Notes under the pieces: model-generated
Database searches by the model: none
What the model saw: the letters and a program-made list of their open reading frames with translations, nothing else
What the model was told of the DNA's origin: nothing
In this document: positions 1-13,100 of the stretch, piece after piece
Layout of the letters: each line of letters opens with the position of its first letter
How positions within the stretch are numbered: position 1 is the first letter of the stretch
Source: Paragonimus westermani
Taxonomy: Eukaryota; Platyhelminthes; Trematoda; Plagiorchiida; Troglotrematidae
NCBI GenBank assembly: GCA_008508345.1
Contig: QNGE01003280.1
Location: 16,593 to 80,592 of the forward strand
Direction: 5' to 3'
DNA length: 64,000 bases
Translations under genes and position numbers: made by a program

Positions 1-240
1 TCGCGGTCCCTATCAAATACCTGCTTCATAACCTCTTCTTTGGTTACTCATTGGCGCCACCCGAAGCGAACGATCGAACGCAGACGGTTTACTTCTAGTC
101 TGAACAGTCAAGGTCTGCAGTCATAAAATAAGACAGACCTCACTTTCGTCATATATGCGACTCTTATGCCTCAGACAACTCTCTCTGTCAGTATAGTATT
201 TTAACGCCTCAGGCGATAAAAACCCACGACGATATGAACA
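1..240 (-). mobile_element. RTE-like LINE relic, C-terminal end of reverse transcriptase, cut by window edge
   Basis: Read on the minus strand, this stretch resembles the C-terminal end of trematode RTE-like endonuclease/reverse transcriptase proteins. A block reading KSRIYDESEVCLIL stands where the family has its R-V-Y...VR.VLLYG segment. It is followed by RLRSIVRFGWRQ, a stop, and VTKEEVMKQVFDRDR. The reading changes frame and crosses stops, so the copy is dead. The rest of the tail would lie to the left of position 1. The match is by recognised pattern only. Confidence 0.6.
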
Positions 241-3200
241 CGGAGCTCCTGTGTAAGTTACAAGCACCCTCCCAATGGTCAATGTTTGTTCAGTCTCCTC
301 ATGTTTATGTGGTAGTTAGGCATCATTGTGAGCCGTTGATTTATTGTCGTTTTCGATGATGACGGGTTTATTTTATAGTAAGTAATTGGGATGCTTTTGA
401 TTAAAGTGTTGAATTTTCCGAGCTAGCTAGAATTGTTCGCTTCATAACCGAGCATAACTTCCATGTTCGCTGGCTTGGTGGACCACGCAGGCTGGCAGTG
501 TAGACGATTACATAGTAGCATGCGCTAGCTTTTAGACGTAGTTGTTTTTGTTTCGAAACACACAGAGCGGCCAAGCTTTTTAATCTCGGCCAGGATAAAT
601 TACAATTACCACTATTCCAACAAGTCTTTTTATGAAAATTTTCCAGCCCGCTAATCACTTTCAGGTGAAGTGAACCTGTGAAAGAATATTCTGAAATGAT
701 TTGTCGTTTGGGTCTAGAATTACTTCAAATGCATACACTCGATTGAGACTGCGGAGTGGGAAGCACGAGAAGCAAATTCAGATAACTCAAAAACTCAATT
801 AGTCCTGACTGTGACTCACGTAATCGACTGACGATTAAGGTCAGGCAGGGAATGTTGTGAAGATCGATGAAATCTATCTTGTTGATATCGTCCTGCCTTC
901 ACTTGCAACTCGAATGTTGGTTTGCTAAGTTTGGGTACTTGTTACTATTGAATGTTTTGGTTTGGATGCAGTTTTTAGGAAGCTGATTTCCTTACATCCT
1001 TAAACCTAGATTTGTTCCCTCAGTCGTGGTTGTGTAGCAGTGCCAAATAGCACATTGATAACGGTAAGTGAATTTCAATGTCAACATTATCTGTAATGTG
1101 CGTCCGGTGAAGTTTGATCAGTCGACTATTTGTCATACTGGGTTAAATTTCTGGATCTCAAAACAAGCTGAGTTGCTGTTCATTTCTGAAAAGTACCCTC
1201 AACACTCACAGTGATCTGCGAACCTCGCCTTGTTCCAGATTTATTGCAAAATAACTCACAAGTGAGCTAGCACCTCATTATTTCAATCGCTCGTGGTGCT
1301 TCATATGAAGTTATTGGCTCAGTCGCCACCACAATTGCCTTATGTGAATATGGATCGGAGTTCAGATTCTGGTAGTGTCAAAAGTGTGCACCACCAACAA
1401 ACTCTAACGAAGGCGGAGCTCAATTTTTGCCGTTTTTCTAAGTGGGGCTGCAGAGAAAGTCTATCGAAATGCGAAAGTTGCATTCGTTCATACGTTTTCA
1501 GTAAACCCATCACCTACGTATCAGATCTACCAAAACAGCTGATACAGTGCCCAGTTTATAAGGAATCTGATGGGATTTTTTAACAGAAATCTTTGTAGTA
1601 AACTTACTTTCGTTAATTTGTTACAGTTCGAACAAAATGGGTTTCCACATTGTGTAACGAAGTTCACAGATTGTGGGGCAATTTTTGTATAGATTATTTG
1701 TTTGTCATTTGACGAATTTTGAATTTGCTGGATTTTTACATACAAAATCAGGGCGTTCATGCTTGTTCTGCACCTGTTCCTGCTTTCCATTCAGCTATCC
1801 AAGACAAACGTCACACTATCAAACTGGGATTTGCGCGAACGAAACATCCGCGATGCTCAGGATCGTTGGTAAGTGCATTCTGATGCGTCTTCATTTTTGT
1901 TTAAGAAACCGAGCATCAGTTAGCAAAAGATACCTAATCTCGTCAGTATTTTGTTGTAAAATCCCCCAAAATCTTTACTAACTTGACCAAAACGTTCATT
2001 AAGACGTAGAGGGTGATTGACAGAATCAAGTGTTTTCCATATTCGTACATTTTCCAGCTTAGAATGTCTGCATGTCGGTTTGAACTGTTCCAAGTGGACT
2101 AGTTTAGTTGTAACGTTGAACAAGATCGTACGGCTAATGTGCATATCAGTATGCTGAGAAAACTCAAGGATTGGTTGGCCGCTACAGGGAGAGAGGACAT
2201 GGTCTCACTGGTGGCAGTAAATAAACCGACTTAGTTTGTCGGGACCTAGTTACCTGTAACATCTTAAATCGAAATCCGAATCCTTTGAGATGAGAAAGGT
2301 ATAGTTACCGGTTGCTATCGTGGTTCACTTTTGAATTCACTAGCATAACATACTAGAACAACCGGCTGTCTAGTATTCTCTGATTTGACGTCAATTATCT
2401 GCTCCATACACCACAACGGGGTCACTGTAAACCATCGCTGTACGTTCGAGAGTCCGACTGATGCTGACTGGCAAATTCTGATCTGTTCATCACGAAGCAC
2501 ACATTCACCACATGTCATCATCTACTGCATGTCGATCCGGGTAATAATTGGTACCTGAAGTACATGCCAGATTCTGAAACACCGTGTTGGCCAAATAATG
2601 TCGTGAGTTTGTGTAGCCTTGTCTCATACAGAATTGCGATCTGTCATTTTACAGAAGATGTCTACTGCAACCCAATCCTTCCGGCTTTGAAAGGTAGAGA
2701 CAAACCCGCCTGAACAAACAGTCTGCTCGGTTGCTAAATTTTAAAATGTGATGCCATGCATGTGTTACGATATACTACGCTGCGTTACGCTATTCTACAC
2801 TACACCGTACCATAATTTCGTTTCCGTTAGGATTAATCAGTGATGAATATCACCGCCACTATGGGGATTTTCATCCCGGCTGCTTTCCCATAAATCAATC
2901 ATGCTGACGAGTTCGTTATTAAGTTCACAGCAGGCATGACCAAATTATCGTGTCCGCACGCGTAGTCACGTTCGTATTTGAATAATATTGTGATCTTTCG
3001 ATTAGCCCAAGGAGAGACATCGATTCTCCTGTTAAGTCCACTCAGCGATTTCATGATCAGGTCTTCTGACATTGACTTGAAGTAGCGCGATTGTAACATT
3101 CGTTAAACAATATGTTACTTACTGGTAAGTATAAGTATCAGGGAATTTGGTTGTTGTACGTTGAATCCCATTCATATGTAGCCATGACTTCGGTGTGCCA

Positions 3201-4959
3201 ATGGGCCTCTAGGGAGGTTGGTTGCGCTAGTGCCTTCTTTCCGCACAAAACTGCCCGATTTTTTCTGTACAGCGTAGCTCTACTAATGGCTTTCAGGTCC
3301 CGGTTACGACTACGTAACAATATTTTGAACGATTTGATCGAGACAACCGGGTGGCCGGTTGTTAGGATGTGTTTCGCGATCGATGGGGCTGGGTGCTCCG
3401 AGCTTCTTACAATCAATGGGTCGAGTACTGGCATTGCAGCTGACTTACGCTGTTCTCCCTACGTAGATGCATGTGTTACTGCATTTGAACTCGTACATTA
3501 ATTGAGGAACGGACTGCCGGTTGAGTGTACGTCACCGCCATGAACAACCGACTCTTCGGTGCTTAGCGAAATATACAGTTCGGCAGTCGGATGGGTATAT
3601 TGTAATGCTGATATCAATTGGTGTTTTATATTGTTAGTCAAGCGGTTATCGTTGAGGTGTTATTTGCGGAAAAATTCTTTCCTTCCATTTTGCAGCTGGC
3701 TAATTTTGATACTGTCTTCTTACTGTACATACTTCTCTAAGTTTTCGGATAACCGTTAATCTGAGTGACTTTTTCGTATGTCGCCTTTCACATTGCAGTT
3801 ATTAGTCATTTGGAGTTATGGCCTCCGTCGTACTCTGATACATGCACCGATCGGTTACGCCTACGTAGACATTGCAACAGTAACTGGACCGGTAAATTAC
3901 ATGGGAGACATATTGATGGGCTAAATGTGTACCAGTACTATAGAGTGTGTAACAGGGTGCCTAAATGAACACGTGGATAAGTGCTTTGTAACATCAGTGT
4001 GGCACAAATTGTTGATTAAATGGCCAGTGTGAAATAAATGATCATACTTGAATTGTATCTGTAGGACTTTATTCTTTCTCCTCACAATGAGGTCCACCAG
4101 TTCTGTGTTATTGTGCATATCCACAAATTTTTCCGGTCAGCCGTTACTCACCAACGTCCTGGTACGTTCTTCTTCTTGCGGTGGATTTGCTGTGAATGTC
4201 TTTTCGACTCAGTGAAATAAGGTTGTCACTAATTCCGGTTGGTAGCCAATCGGTACGAAGCTGAAGAACTTTAAATGTTGTCCACTTCCTTTGGTCTTAC
4301 AACAAACAGGCCGTTACAACGTTCTATCCTGAAATCTAGTGATAAGAATGTCTAAAATTGGCAAACGGTTGCTGTTAATTAGAATGTCATTTGTATAACG
4401 TTTGTAGAGCCAGACCCAAAGATTTTTTTGTGCGATTACCCTTCAAGCACTCCCACTAATGTATCCCCGAACACTGGGCCCGATAGACTACTCGGACCTA
4501 CACTATCAGTTTGTCTATACTTCACAACTTTTAATTCATAACTGTTTCCTGTACAAAAAAACGAGGTCCTTAAGAAGTTCTATCGGAATAAGCTAATTTG
4601 CATTCGGCTGAAAATAAAATCGCACAAAAATCATTGGTTTTACGTATGGGTAATTTGGTAAATCTGGAGTCAGAGTCGACTGATCAGGTTCTCTTTTGAC
4701 TTGAATTTATTCTCTAAAATTTCTGTCAACTCGACAAAGCTCCGAACACAGTCGGCCGGATAAGAATTCATGAATCGGTTTGAGAATGTTCACATCCGAT
4801 TTTTTATGTCGAATTTTTTATAGATTAGGTCGGCTGTAATGATGTTGATGTAACTACTCAGCATTTTTATCGAATTTTGGCGATTTTGACAACTATCATC
4901 TTAGAATCATGTGTCTCAAAGTCTTCTTCATAAACTAGAATTATTTCTCTCTCCCATGA
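241..4959. other. No gene recognised; AT-rich spacer
   Basis: Both strands are rich in stops. The longest open frame is 3112-3501 (+, 129 residues). It overlaps an antisense frame of 98 residues, has no motif I recognise, and I see no paired splice signals around it. Nothing here is called a gene. Confidence 0.5.
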
Positions 4960-5115
4960 TGTCTCTTTTGTTGCTTCATTCGCATAATTGGCTTATTGTA
5001 CAATTATGGTATACATTTGTGTGTATAGCTTTACAATGTGTACATTGATCACGCTCACCTGGGCGCGTTTCTCTCAGATACGTTGAGAAATATACCACTG
5101 TTAGTATTCGTCCTA
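4960..5115 (+). mobile_element. 3' untranslated end of an RTE-like LINE (copy 1)
   Basis: This segment is clearly related to 61285-61438. Both read TAATTGG...TTGTACAATT, then GATCACGCT-ACC/TCC-GCG, then GTTTCTC...GTTGAGAAATATACCA. The second copy ends in an ATT microsatellite, as RTE-clade 3' ends often do. Here the microsatellite is reduced to a degenerate CTGTTAGTATT. No reverse transcriptase is attached, which fits a severely 5'-truncated insertion. Homology between the two copies is seen directly; assignment to RTE is inference. Confidence 0.6.
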
Positions 5116-5964
5116 TAAGTTTCTGAAGAACTGTGGAGTCAAGGTTGAATTCGACCTTGTGACGATGTGCTTTATGGAGTATGCAACAACCGCACTGGTA
5201 GTGCCCAAAGAATAATAAGTTTGAAATGCATATAATGTATACACAAAAATGTACAAATGTATCTAACATCGTATTTTATTTTCAGAGGATTCACACAGTG
5301 CTATTGTAAACACCATTTCTCTTGAATGCAGTCACTTTTTTAATGTGTCTCAACGAAAACTCGTATACTACTGCACGAATGTATGGATGATGCATCACCG
5401 GTAATAAGCGAGTTATTTATGGTTGAAGTGTGCACGCTGTCAAAAGAAACAGAGGCAATAAGGTTTGGAGGAAGAGTCATCCGAACAACCGGGCAGGGAA
5501 GGAAAAGACGAACGAAGATGAATCTAAAAGACTCAGTCAATCGTGTCCAGACTTTGCACAACTGGACAACAAATATCACGTGAACTCTGCATGATACCAG
5601 AGTTAAGTGGGTGCTTTTTAATGTATAAGGTGCACACTATAGAGACAGTCAAGAACAATGAACTTCGCAACAATAAGCACCATAAAATCCTTTGAAAGAG
5701 AGGAAGATGTGAATGGACAACTTTGTTCAACAACGAGTTAGCGTGAGGGGGGACGGTTTATGGTACTGAAGGAATATTGAATACAAGACTGTATAATCAT
5801 GCCTATCATCATCATCATAACAGTCATGAGCCTGACCAAAAATTACCGTGGCTTGTGTCGCCGCCCACCCCAACAGTGATGTGGAATATTCCAGAAAAAG
5901 AAACGTCACTGAAAATGTTGAAAAACAAATGGAAGACTAAGCGAAAGAAATTGAAATGGTATGA
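5116..5964. other. No gene recognised
   Basis: Short overlapping open frames on both strands (for example 5383-5583 + and 5340-5579 -) have no recognisable motif. A short CAT repeat lies near 5805-5820. Confidence 0.45.
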
Positions 5965-7430
5965 ATGCAGATAAGCCCTTGACTGCGGCATACTGTCATC
6001 TCAGATAACGATTTGAATGATTACGAGGACCAGAACCAGGCAGGTGACACTTACCCCCGTTGCTCAGTTGAGCAATCAGTCTTCATATTCCGTAACCACG
6101 TTGTTGTTTAACCACCACACGGTTTTACCCAATTGCTAGTGGTCTCAGCATATAGTGTCCGCTACGGCAAACGGTCAGCTGTCATGCGAAGTACGTGATC
6201 CAACCATCGCAGCCTGTGCAACGCGATTAGCTGACCACTTAATCACGCCTCCCGGACGTTTCGGAATACATGCCGGTGTACGGCTGTGTTGTCCACGCGA
6301 TTGGTCCACTTAGTGGGCTAATCGGCAGAGACAGTGATGTTTGAACACAGTAGGTCGGTGGACATCTTCGTTGCGAACAGGCCACGTTTCCGAACCATAG
6401 AATAAAACAGAACGTACACAAGCATCATATAATCTTCTTTTCGGCGACAACGGAACATCTTTCGGACATCGCAAAGGATGCAGGTTAGCAAAGGCAAGCC
6501 GTGCCTCTGCTATCCTCGGTGATAGCTTATCAGGACTATTACGGGCTGACGAGATAGTTCTACTCAAGTATGTGAAGGTATCCACAATGTCCAGCGGATT
6601 ACCTGCAATGTAGAGAGTAGGAGTGGAAATGCCCCAGCCTTCAAGTAGCACTTTACATTTTGAAGATACGAAGCGCGTTTCATACAGACCAGCCCCGTCA
6701 CTCAATATGTCCAGCGTGGTCTACATGTCTTCGACAGAGGGCTAGTTAGGACAATACTCCATGTCAGTCAGTCGAGTCCCAAGAAAAAGCTTAACATAAA
6801 GCTCAGTGGATTCCTCAAGTGCACCTTACAAAATGTCGTCCATGAGAAAAGTGAGCAGGAAGCAGATCAGGCGCCTTTGGTATGAGCACCGCTAAAACGA
6901 TGAATGTCTGAGATAGTTGTCCATTAACTCTTCCCCTGTTTGGAGGGTGGGCATACAGTAAGCTTAACAAACTCACGTATTCCTCTGGTATTCTCTTGTG
7001 AAAGAGGCGTTTCCAGGGATCATTACAAGCAGCCCATTAAGAAGCAACCTTTAGATCGAAAAAGTCCAAGGTCGTCCACTGCCTATAAGAGTGCTTATAC
7101 TCCAAGTTCCGTTGCAGGACAAAAATGTGATCAACACACTCACGATCGAACAGGAATTCTACCTGTTGATCACTTACCTGACTCCTCCCGGGCTTACTGA
7201 GCCAACGTAATATAAGGCCAGTGAGTAACTTGGACACAACAGACACTAGACTGATGTCTGTGTGGTTGTCACACAGGTCTCGGGTTTCTTTTTTAAAACG
7301 GGAATCACTGTTGTTAAGCACCAATCACGAGAATTGCTTTCAGTTCCTCAAACTGTCTAGAGGAGTTTCTTCAGTTCCGATATCAACCTCTCCCCACGAT
7401 TCTTAAAAACAGAAGTAGAGAGGAGCTCTG
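5965..7430 (-). mobile_element. RTE-like LINE relic: reverse transcriptase to C-terminus
   Basis: Minus-strand reading from high to low coordinates gives the order of an RTE-like protein. At 7330-7037 the RT core has DNHTDISLVSVVSKLLTGL and CVDHIFVLQRNLEYKHSYR, ending in a degenerate DFFDLKVAS for the usual FLDLKAAFD. At about 6765 MEYCPN stands where L-E-Y-A-D-D is expected. At 6705-6310 come SSKCKVLLEGW, FTYLSRTIS, CVRSVLFYGSETWPVRNEDV and HHCLCRLA. Below that are WLDHVLRMTADRLP and CHLPGSGPRNHSNRYL. There are several stops and shifts, and between 7037 and 6780 only poorly matching sequence. The YADD catalytic aspartates are lost. This is a dead 5'-truncated copy. Confidence 0.8.
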
Positions 7431-9439
7431 GTTTAGGAGCCTTGCTACGCTTTCATAGCATAGGCTCTAGGGCCACTTCTACTTCCGGTTGAGCACCGTC
7501 TGAAACGCAGTAACTGACCATTCGGGTCACGTCATCCATATAATCGTCTGGTTGAGGCCAAAGTGTTCAGTCCATCTGTCAAGTCGGTGCGATTGACTGG
7601 TGATAAATGAACCATCTTTTTTTACGTATGTTCTCACTTAAACCGACTCGAGAGCCAGTGCACCCACAAATCAGGTAAAAAAAGCTTCTACTATTCTCAG
7701 ATAAAAAGGGTAGTTCCATTTCTTTCGAACGTTCGACCAATTGGTGCTCACGTTCTTTGCACAACCATTTGGTCATCGTGTTGAGAACCAGGTGGAAGCG
7801 ATCGACTTTTTTTCATGAAGTTTATCGACTTGACAGAATTTCCGGTTTGTCTCAACTGCGCGGCTTCTTCAGGAAACGTCTTCACAACGAGCTTTCATAG
7901 TTGTCGCGATTTGTTCCCACTGTTGGCTAGGTTATTCTCTCTGACCCACACTGGGAAGTTTGTTCACCAATGCTTCTCAGTGAGCGTTCATTACACTCTC
8001 CTTACAAGTATGGCTGTAGGACCTCTGGACAAACGACAAGATGAAACGGATATGCACTGCATATTTGTCAGACAGTATAACTAGCTGAACTTCTTTCATG
8101 ATGATGAGCAAAGCGTCATTGTAGATTTTCGACATTTCATTTACGCACTGCTCCCTGAGTTATTATGACCATCCTGCTGGCGGTTTATTGGTTTCCAGTT
8201 CGCATTAGATGTTGAAGCTGTTGGTAAGTTAGGTAAACCTTTCTAGAACTTCCCGTCCTTATCCGGATAATGTTAGTGGATGTGAAGGTAATACATGCGA
8301 GAACACATTTCGGTCTGTACTATTTTAGTTTAGACAGCTCTGATCGATTCGTACAATCCATTTTGGTGGAAAAATTGAAGCAGTTCACCGTCAATTGAAA
8401 TTTCCCATTAGGTTGTTCTTCGTTTCAAAGAAAACCAAACCTTGTTAATTAATATTTCGGTAGTTATGTACATATCGGTTTTTCAAGAGTAGCCTTTTGG
8501 CAACAACGATATATAGGGACTGTTACTTGTCAAAATGAACTATTATAATGTTGACCTATAACGTTCATTACATTCTCCGCTTTAACTGTTTTTCACTACA
8601 GACATGTTCGAGATTACTCGCAAGTAGTCGGGGATTCAAATTGTTGCAGTGTTATGCCATACTGTCTTTAAATAACTGGAACTAATAAACACTGTTCAGC
8701 TCTATTTTCATATACGCCGGAAGCCGGAGTTAAACTTCTTTCCATTGCGATGGTACGCGATAGTGATGGGCGAGACTGAGAGTTCGACCATAATTCTTTT
8801 CGATCTGTAGAATTGGTTAGGTTAGGCTATTTGTTGATAAATACACCCTATATGGTCAACATTTTGTGGCTACCTACTCCATTGACGACGGCAAACCACT
8901 GATTCTGCTTCGAGCTAATCCAAAAGTTCATCTTGAGAACATTAACTTCGTGCACATCACCTGTCGCTCTACCTTACTCAGTTACTGTTGCTATCAAGTT
9001 GTCCTCACGATCATCATCTACCGCTATCTGGACTGTTCAAAAGATCATATATCAATACAGAGTTCCCGGTAGCATTCTAACCGTATGATTATTCGAGTAC
9101 TTGCTTGTTGTGGTCTTCGGCTGTTTATGCAAGCTTCGCTGAGATCGGTCTGACATGATGAAACGGAGTAAAATAAAGTCCTAAATATGTATCAGGCTTT
9201 TTTTCTTTGTTTAAACCTATGTAATTCACCACTCAGCGATGTGACTGCTTATCGGACATACACAACCGACCATGCACCTGACTAAAATACCATTTCTTAT
9301 GGTAAGAATTCATCCTCCGCAGTCACGCTTTGGACCCGAACTGCCATTTTGAACATTTTAATGGTTGTTGGACTTCCAGTTTAAAGTAAGTATAAGTTAG
9401 TCTTTGAAGATGCACACAGGTGAGCTAATGTTGTGACCA
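7431..9439. other. No gene recognised
   Basis: Only short frames are open (for example 7815-8084 +, 89 residues), with no motif, duplicated segment or splice pair I can support. The part next to 7430 may be further decayed LINE sequence. Confidence 0.45.
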
Positions 9440-10130
9440 TACATATCAGACAACAGTGAGGGCTGTATTACGGTACAGCAACTAAACTTGGCCGCTCAGG
9501 ATAAAGTATGTGAGCCGTCTTCAGGTATTTGAACACCGATATCTGCGTTCACTCGCTCGCGTCGGGTGGCACCAGCGAGTAAGTAACGGAGAGGTTGGGG
9601 AACGGGTATTTGGTAGTGATTATTAAGCGAGTTTTTTTGTACAATGCTCACATTTACACAGACTTATATGGTTAGGTCGTGTACTAAGGATGCCAGTTAG
9701 TCGTGTGCCTCGTCGACAACTGTTTGCCAGTGCTGCGGCTGATCGGCGTAAATTACGAGGTAGACAGATGACTTGGGTGTATAGAAGTCAGGTCGTTCAC
9801 CAAGGGCTTGGCCACTGCAGGTTGGGTTCCCCGCCCAGGCTGGAGACCTCACGACTCACAGAGTGGGTGGCTGGAGACGTTAGGTGAAATGTCAGCCAAT
9901 CGGACTCAGCGGCATGAATGTTGTCATTGTTTGGCCCAGTTGTCTGAAATATAATGACGCTGGGCAGTGAAATCCGTAAGAAAGTTGTCCTGATGATGAC
10001 GGCTTACGTTCACTTACGGCTGGTTTATTTACCTGTCTGCAAGGTGTAGGCACCATGATGTTGAATGTTCACATATGAATGTAAGTACTCTTATTAGTTA
10101 GGTCCCTTTCGGTTCTCTTCTTTTTTCTTC
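9440..10130 (+). mobile_element. RTE-like LINE relic: C-terminal tail plus 3' UTR
   Basis: The copy starts near ATCAGACAACAGTGAGG, which is also found in the element at 31240-34170. It reads RLQVFEHRYLRSLARVGW, then QRVSNGEVGERVFGSD, a frameshift, LIWLGRVLRMPVSRVPRRQL, RKLRGRQMTW, and WLETLGEMSANRTQRHECC at about 9860-9915. The following untranslated part (GGGCAGTGAAA, GATGTTGAAT, TTAGTTAGGTCCC) also aligns with the 3' side of the 31-34 kb copy, so the two belong to one subfamily. It is 5'-truncated, in several frames, and inactive. Confidence 0.75.
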
Positions 10131-13100
10131 TCTTCCTGTACAAGGTTTGCTTTTTTTCAGGGTTGCATGGCATTTAAGCATCAGTGATTTATGTCGATGT
10201 ATTGCTGTCTACGATGATGATGATGACACACGTTCGTTTTACACGGATTAAGTTGGTCGAAACGGATCTCGTCTACTTCCAGGTGTTTCCTTACACCTTT
10301 ATACTCACACAGTGATTTCCTGAACGTTCTACACAAGGTAGACCACAACTTCTTTGGAGGAACCACTTTCATGTGATCATTTGGAGCTTTTGCGGGAATT
10401 CAGAGCATTGATGAAACAGGCCCCCAGATACAGCAGTGGATTACAGCCCTAGCTCTTGTTCGACTTGATTTTCGACTAGACACAACAGAGTAATTATTCT
10501 CACAGTTTTAGCGTTTCACCTCCTGCCTATAGGCACGCGGCCCCTTGACTCCGTTTCATCTACCAAATGCGGTCCGCGATTTCTAGCTGACAAATCGTCG
10601 GTAATTTTTGGGCGAAGAACACGAAACAGTTAAGTACACTCTCATGAATTAGCTTGTTGTCCTCTCGGGAGCAGGAAGCAGAGAAACATCGTGTATGTAA
10701 CATGAACAAGAGCATGCCTATCTCAGAAATCACAAATTAAATGCGTCATCGACTGGGATGAGACACTGGACAAACTTTTGTTCTTACTGGTAAAACATTA
10801 ATGTTTCGTGCTCTGCAGTATGTCTTCATCTCAACAGAAACCACTTCTGTGAACCTGGAGAGAGACTACCATATTTGTTTAGCAAATGTGAGGAACTTTG
10901 CTGTTCCGTTTAACATAAGCTGCTTTTAAATGAGTAGACAATAACACTTCCACGTCAGTTAGTCTAATTCTGTGATATATATGTATATAATGAGTTACTA
11001 GGTAAAGTATTCTTGTTACCTTCAGATTTATCTTTTCTGTGAATCTTTCAGCGATCGCTACTGGAGCCTCTATCGTTTTTGGCAAAGTGAGGCAGACCGA
11101 CGCCGTACCCGCCTGATTTGAGGAGCACACAGCCAACCGATCAGTTCATCGACCAGACAGGATCTACTTAGCTCTGTACACTCAGTCACTTTCAAACCAC
11201 CTTTTTCAAGATTGCACAACCGCATTCTTTTTTTCTTGAACTTATAATTGCGAACAGAGAATCGCCGCAACAATATTCGGTTACTGGTCTGCTAGTTTTT
11301 CGGATTCAAGCGCTGATCTGAGTAGCAAATATTTTGATACACTACAAAACCGTTATTTTTATCACGGTTGCTTGCCTAAATTCAATCCTTCCTAACAATC
11401 TGTTGCAAACATCTGCTTATCTCATAGTGTCTTCCATTAGAGAACCTATCGACACATTCCAAGAATTCTATTCAATTTATCCAATCTCGTACGTTCTGCT
11501 CCAATACTTTTTCCGCTCAGCTTCTGTTAACAGTGCATTGCTGAATCGGTATTCCTTCTGATCTGTAATTGAAGGCTTTTTATCACAAATCTGTTGCACT
11601 CGCAAAACAAGGGGCATTGTAGCTTACTACTGTGATACATGTGGAACATATTCAACTATAGTATTTATGCTATTGTAATACATGAATTTCAGTGATTTCT
11701 TTTCAGATTCGTTTCATTTCTAGTCATGCAAGACAGAACAACATTAATTGTTCAATTCAGTTCACAGCGTATTGAGTGTATGATAAAGTAGACATGTTAG
11801 ATTCGTTCAACTCCATCTCAGGTATGTCTTCATGAGAACTCTGGTTGATTCGATTGATAACGATGATCCTAGTACGGGTCGGATGATCTTGGCTTACCTC
11901 TAGAATAACATTTTACCCCACTGAACGTTGCTACCATGGTTTACATTTCTGCGACCCAATAACTGAGTGTACCTGTTCTGCTTATTTCAAGGACTAAGCT
12001 ATCTGATAGAGTGATAGACGAGAAAAGAAGCTTAAATTACGAAAGCGGTACGACTGTCACGTGTGATAATGGTTCTTCCGCTGTCATGGCAACTAAAGCC
12101 CAGAGAACCAGTATCACGTGGCTATTCTACTATCGCGTCTGGCTGAGTGACAGTCTATTAAGTCAGAAAAATACTTCATTCCCAACAGTGTTGTGCTGGG
12201 AATGGAACTGGTTAGACCGATAGAACATTCAAGTGGATACGTACGGTTGAGCTGGTTAAGGAATTTTTCGCTCTCTTTGATGGTCGTGTCAACTCTGTCG
12301 AAATGTGGAATTTCAGACAAAAGGGATTTTTCAGCCTAATTTTTTTCTACAAGTTTTCAGAGGTGGTCCAAAGGTGATGGTAAAAACAATGTACATACAA
12401 TGATTTGCAAGAGCGAACAGCCATGATGAATTTGCTTGAGAGTCTGAACTTTTTTAGGAGATGAGGAAATTATGGGAGAACAAGATAACCACTCGAGGGG
12501 GTATACGTGGGGTGAAAAAAGGGTAGAAGTTACTTTCAAACGGACCACACGAGAAATGTGTTTACACTTTGGTGTATCGTTTAATGAGTGCTGGGTTTTG
12601 GTATTCAGTTGTTTTGTTGATTGCGAGCGCTGTTGTTCTCGATGCGAGAGATCTGAGAAACGTGCTTTTGGTATGACCAAACTGTGTACGAACCCGAACG
12701 CGTTTTAAAGCTATTAAAATTGTTTTCTGTCTTGTGGACTAATGAAAATCTATCAAATACGAACGTTTACACTCAGAAAAAATGGATAGAAAACAGAATC
12801 CATGATAATTGGACAAAGTGTGTTAAACTCAGAAGCAAGATTAACATGGTTGTGTCATGGATTGGGCACACTGTTTATTCGTCTGTTAACCCGTACACGT
12901 TATGCAATTGATGAGGCTATCTTGTGTACGTTACATGTAGAAAACTATTCATTTCACATAGGTACATTTACCACCTCATTATAGAACACAATAGGCAGTC
13001 GAGCTGGAGGTCAGATGACCAGCTTATCATCTGACTGAATGGTTGTCAGTAGTGTACACTGATGAAAGTTTGATCGTTGTCTGACAGAGTGAGGACGGAA

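Noticed and set aside
3112..3501. 129-residue plus open frame
   Set aside because: No motif, antisense frame equally open, no splice context.
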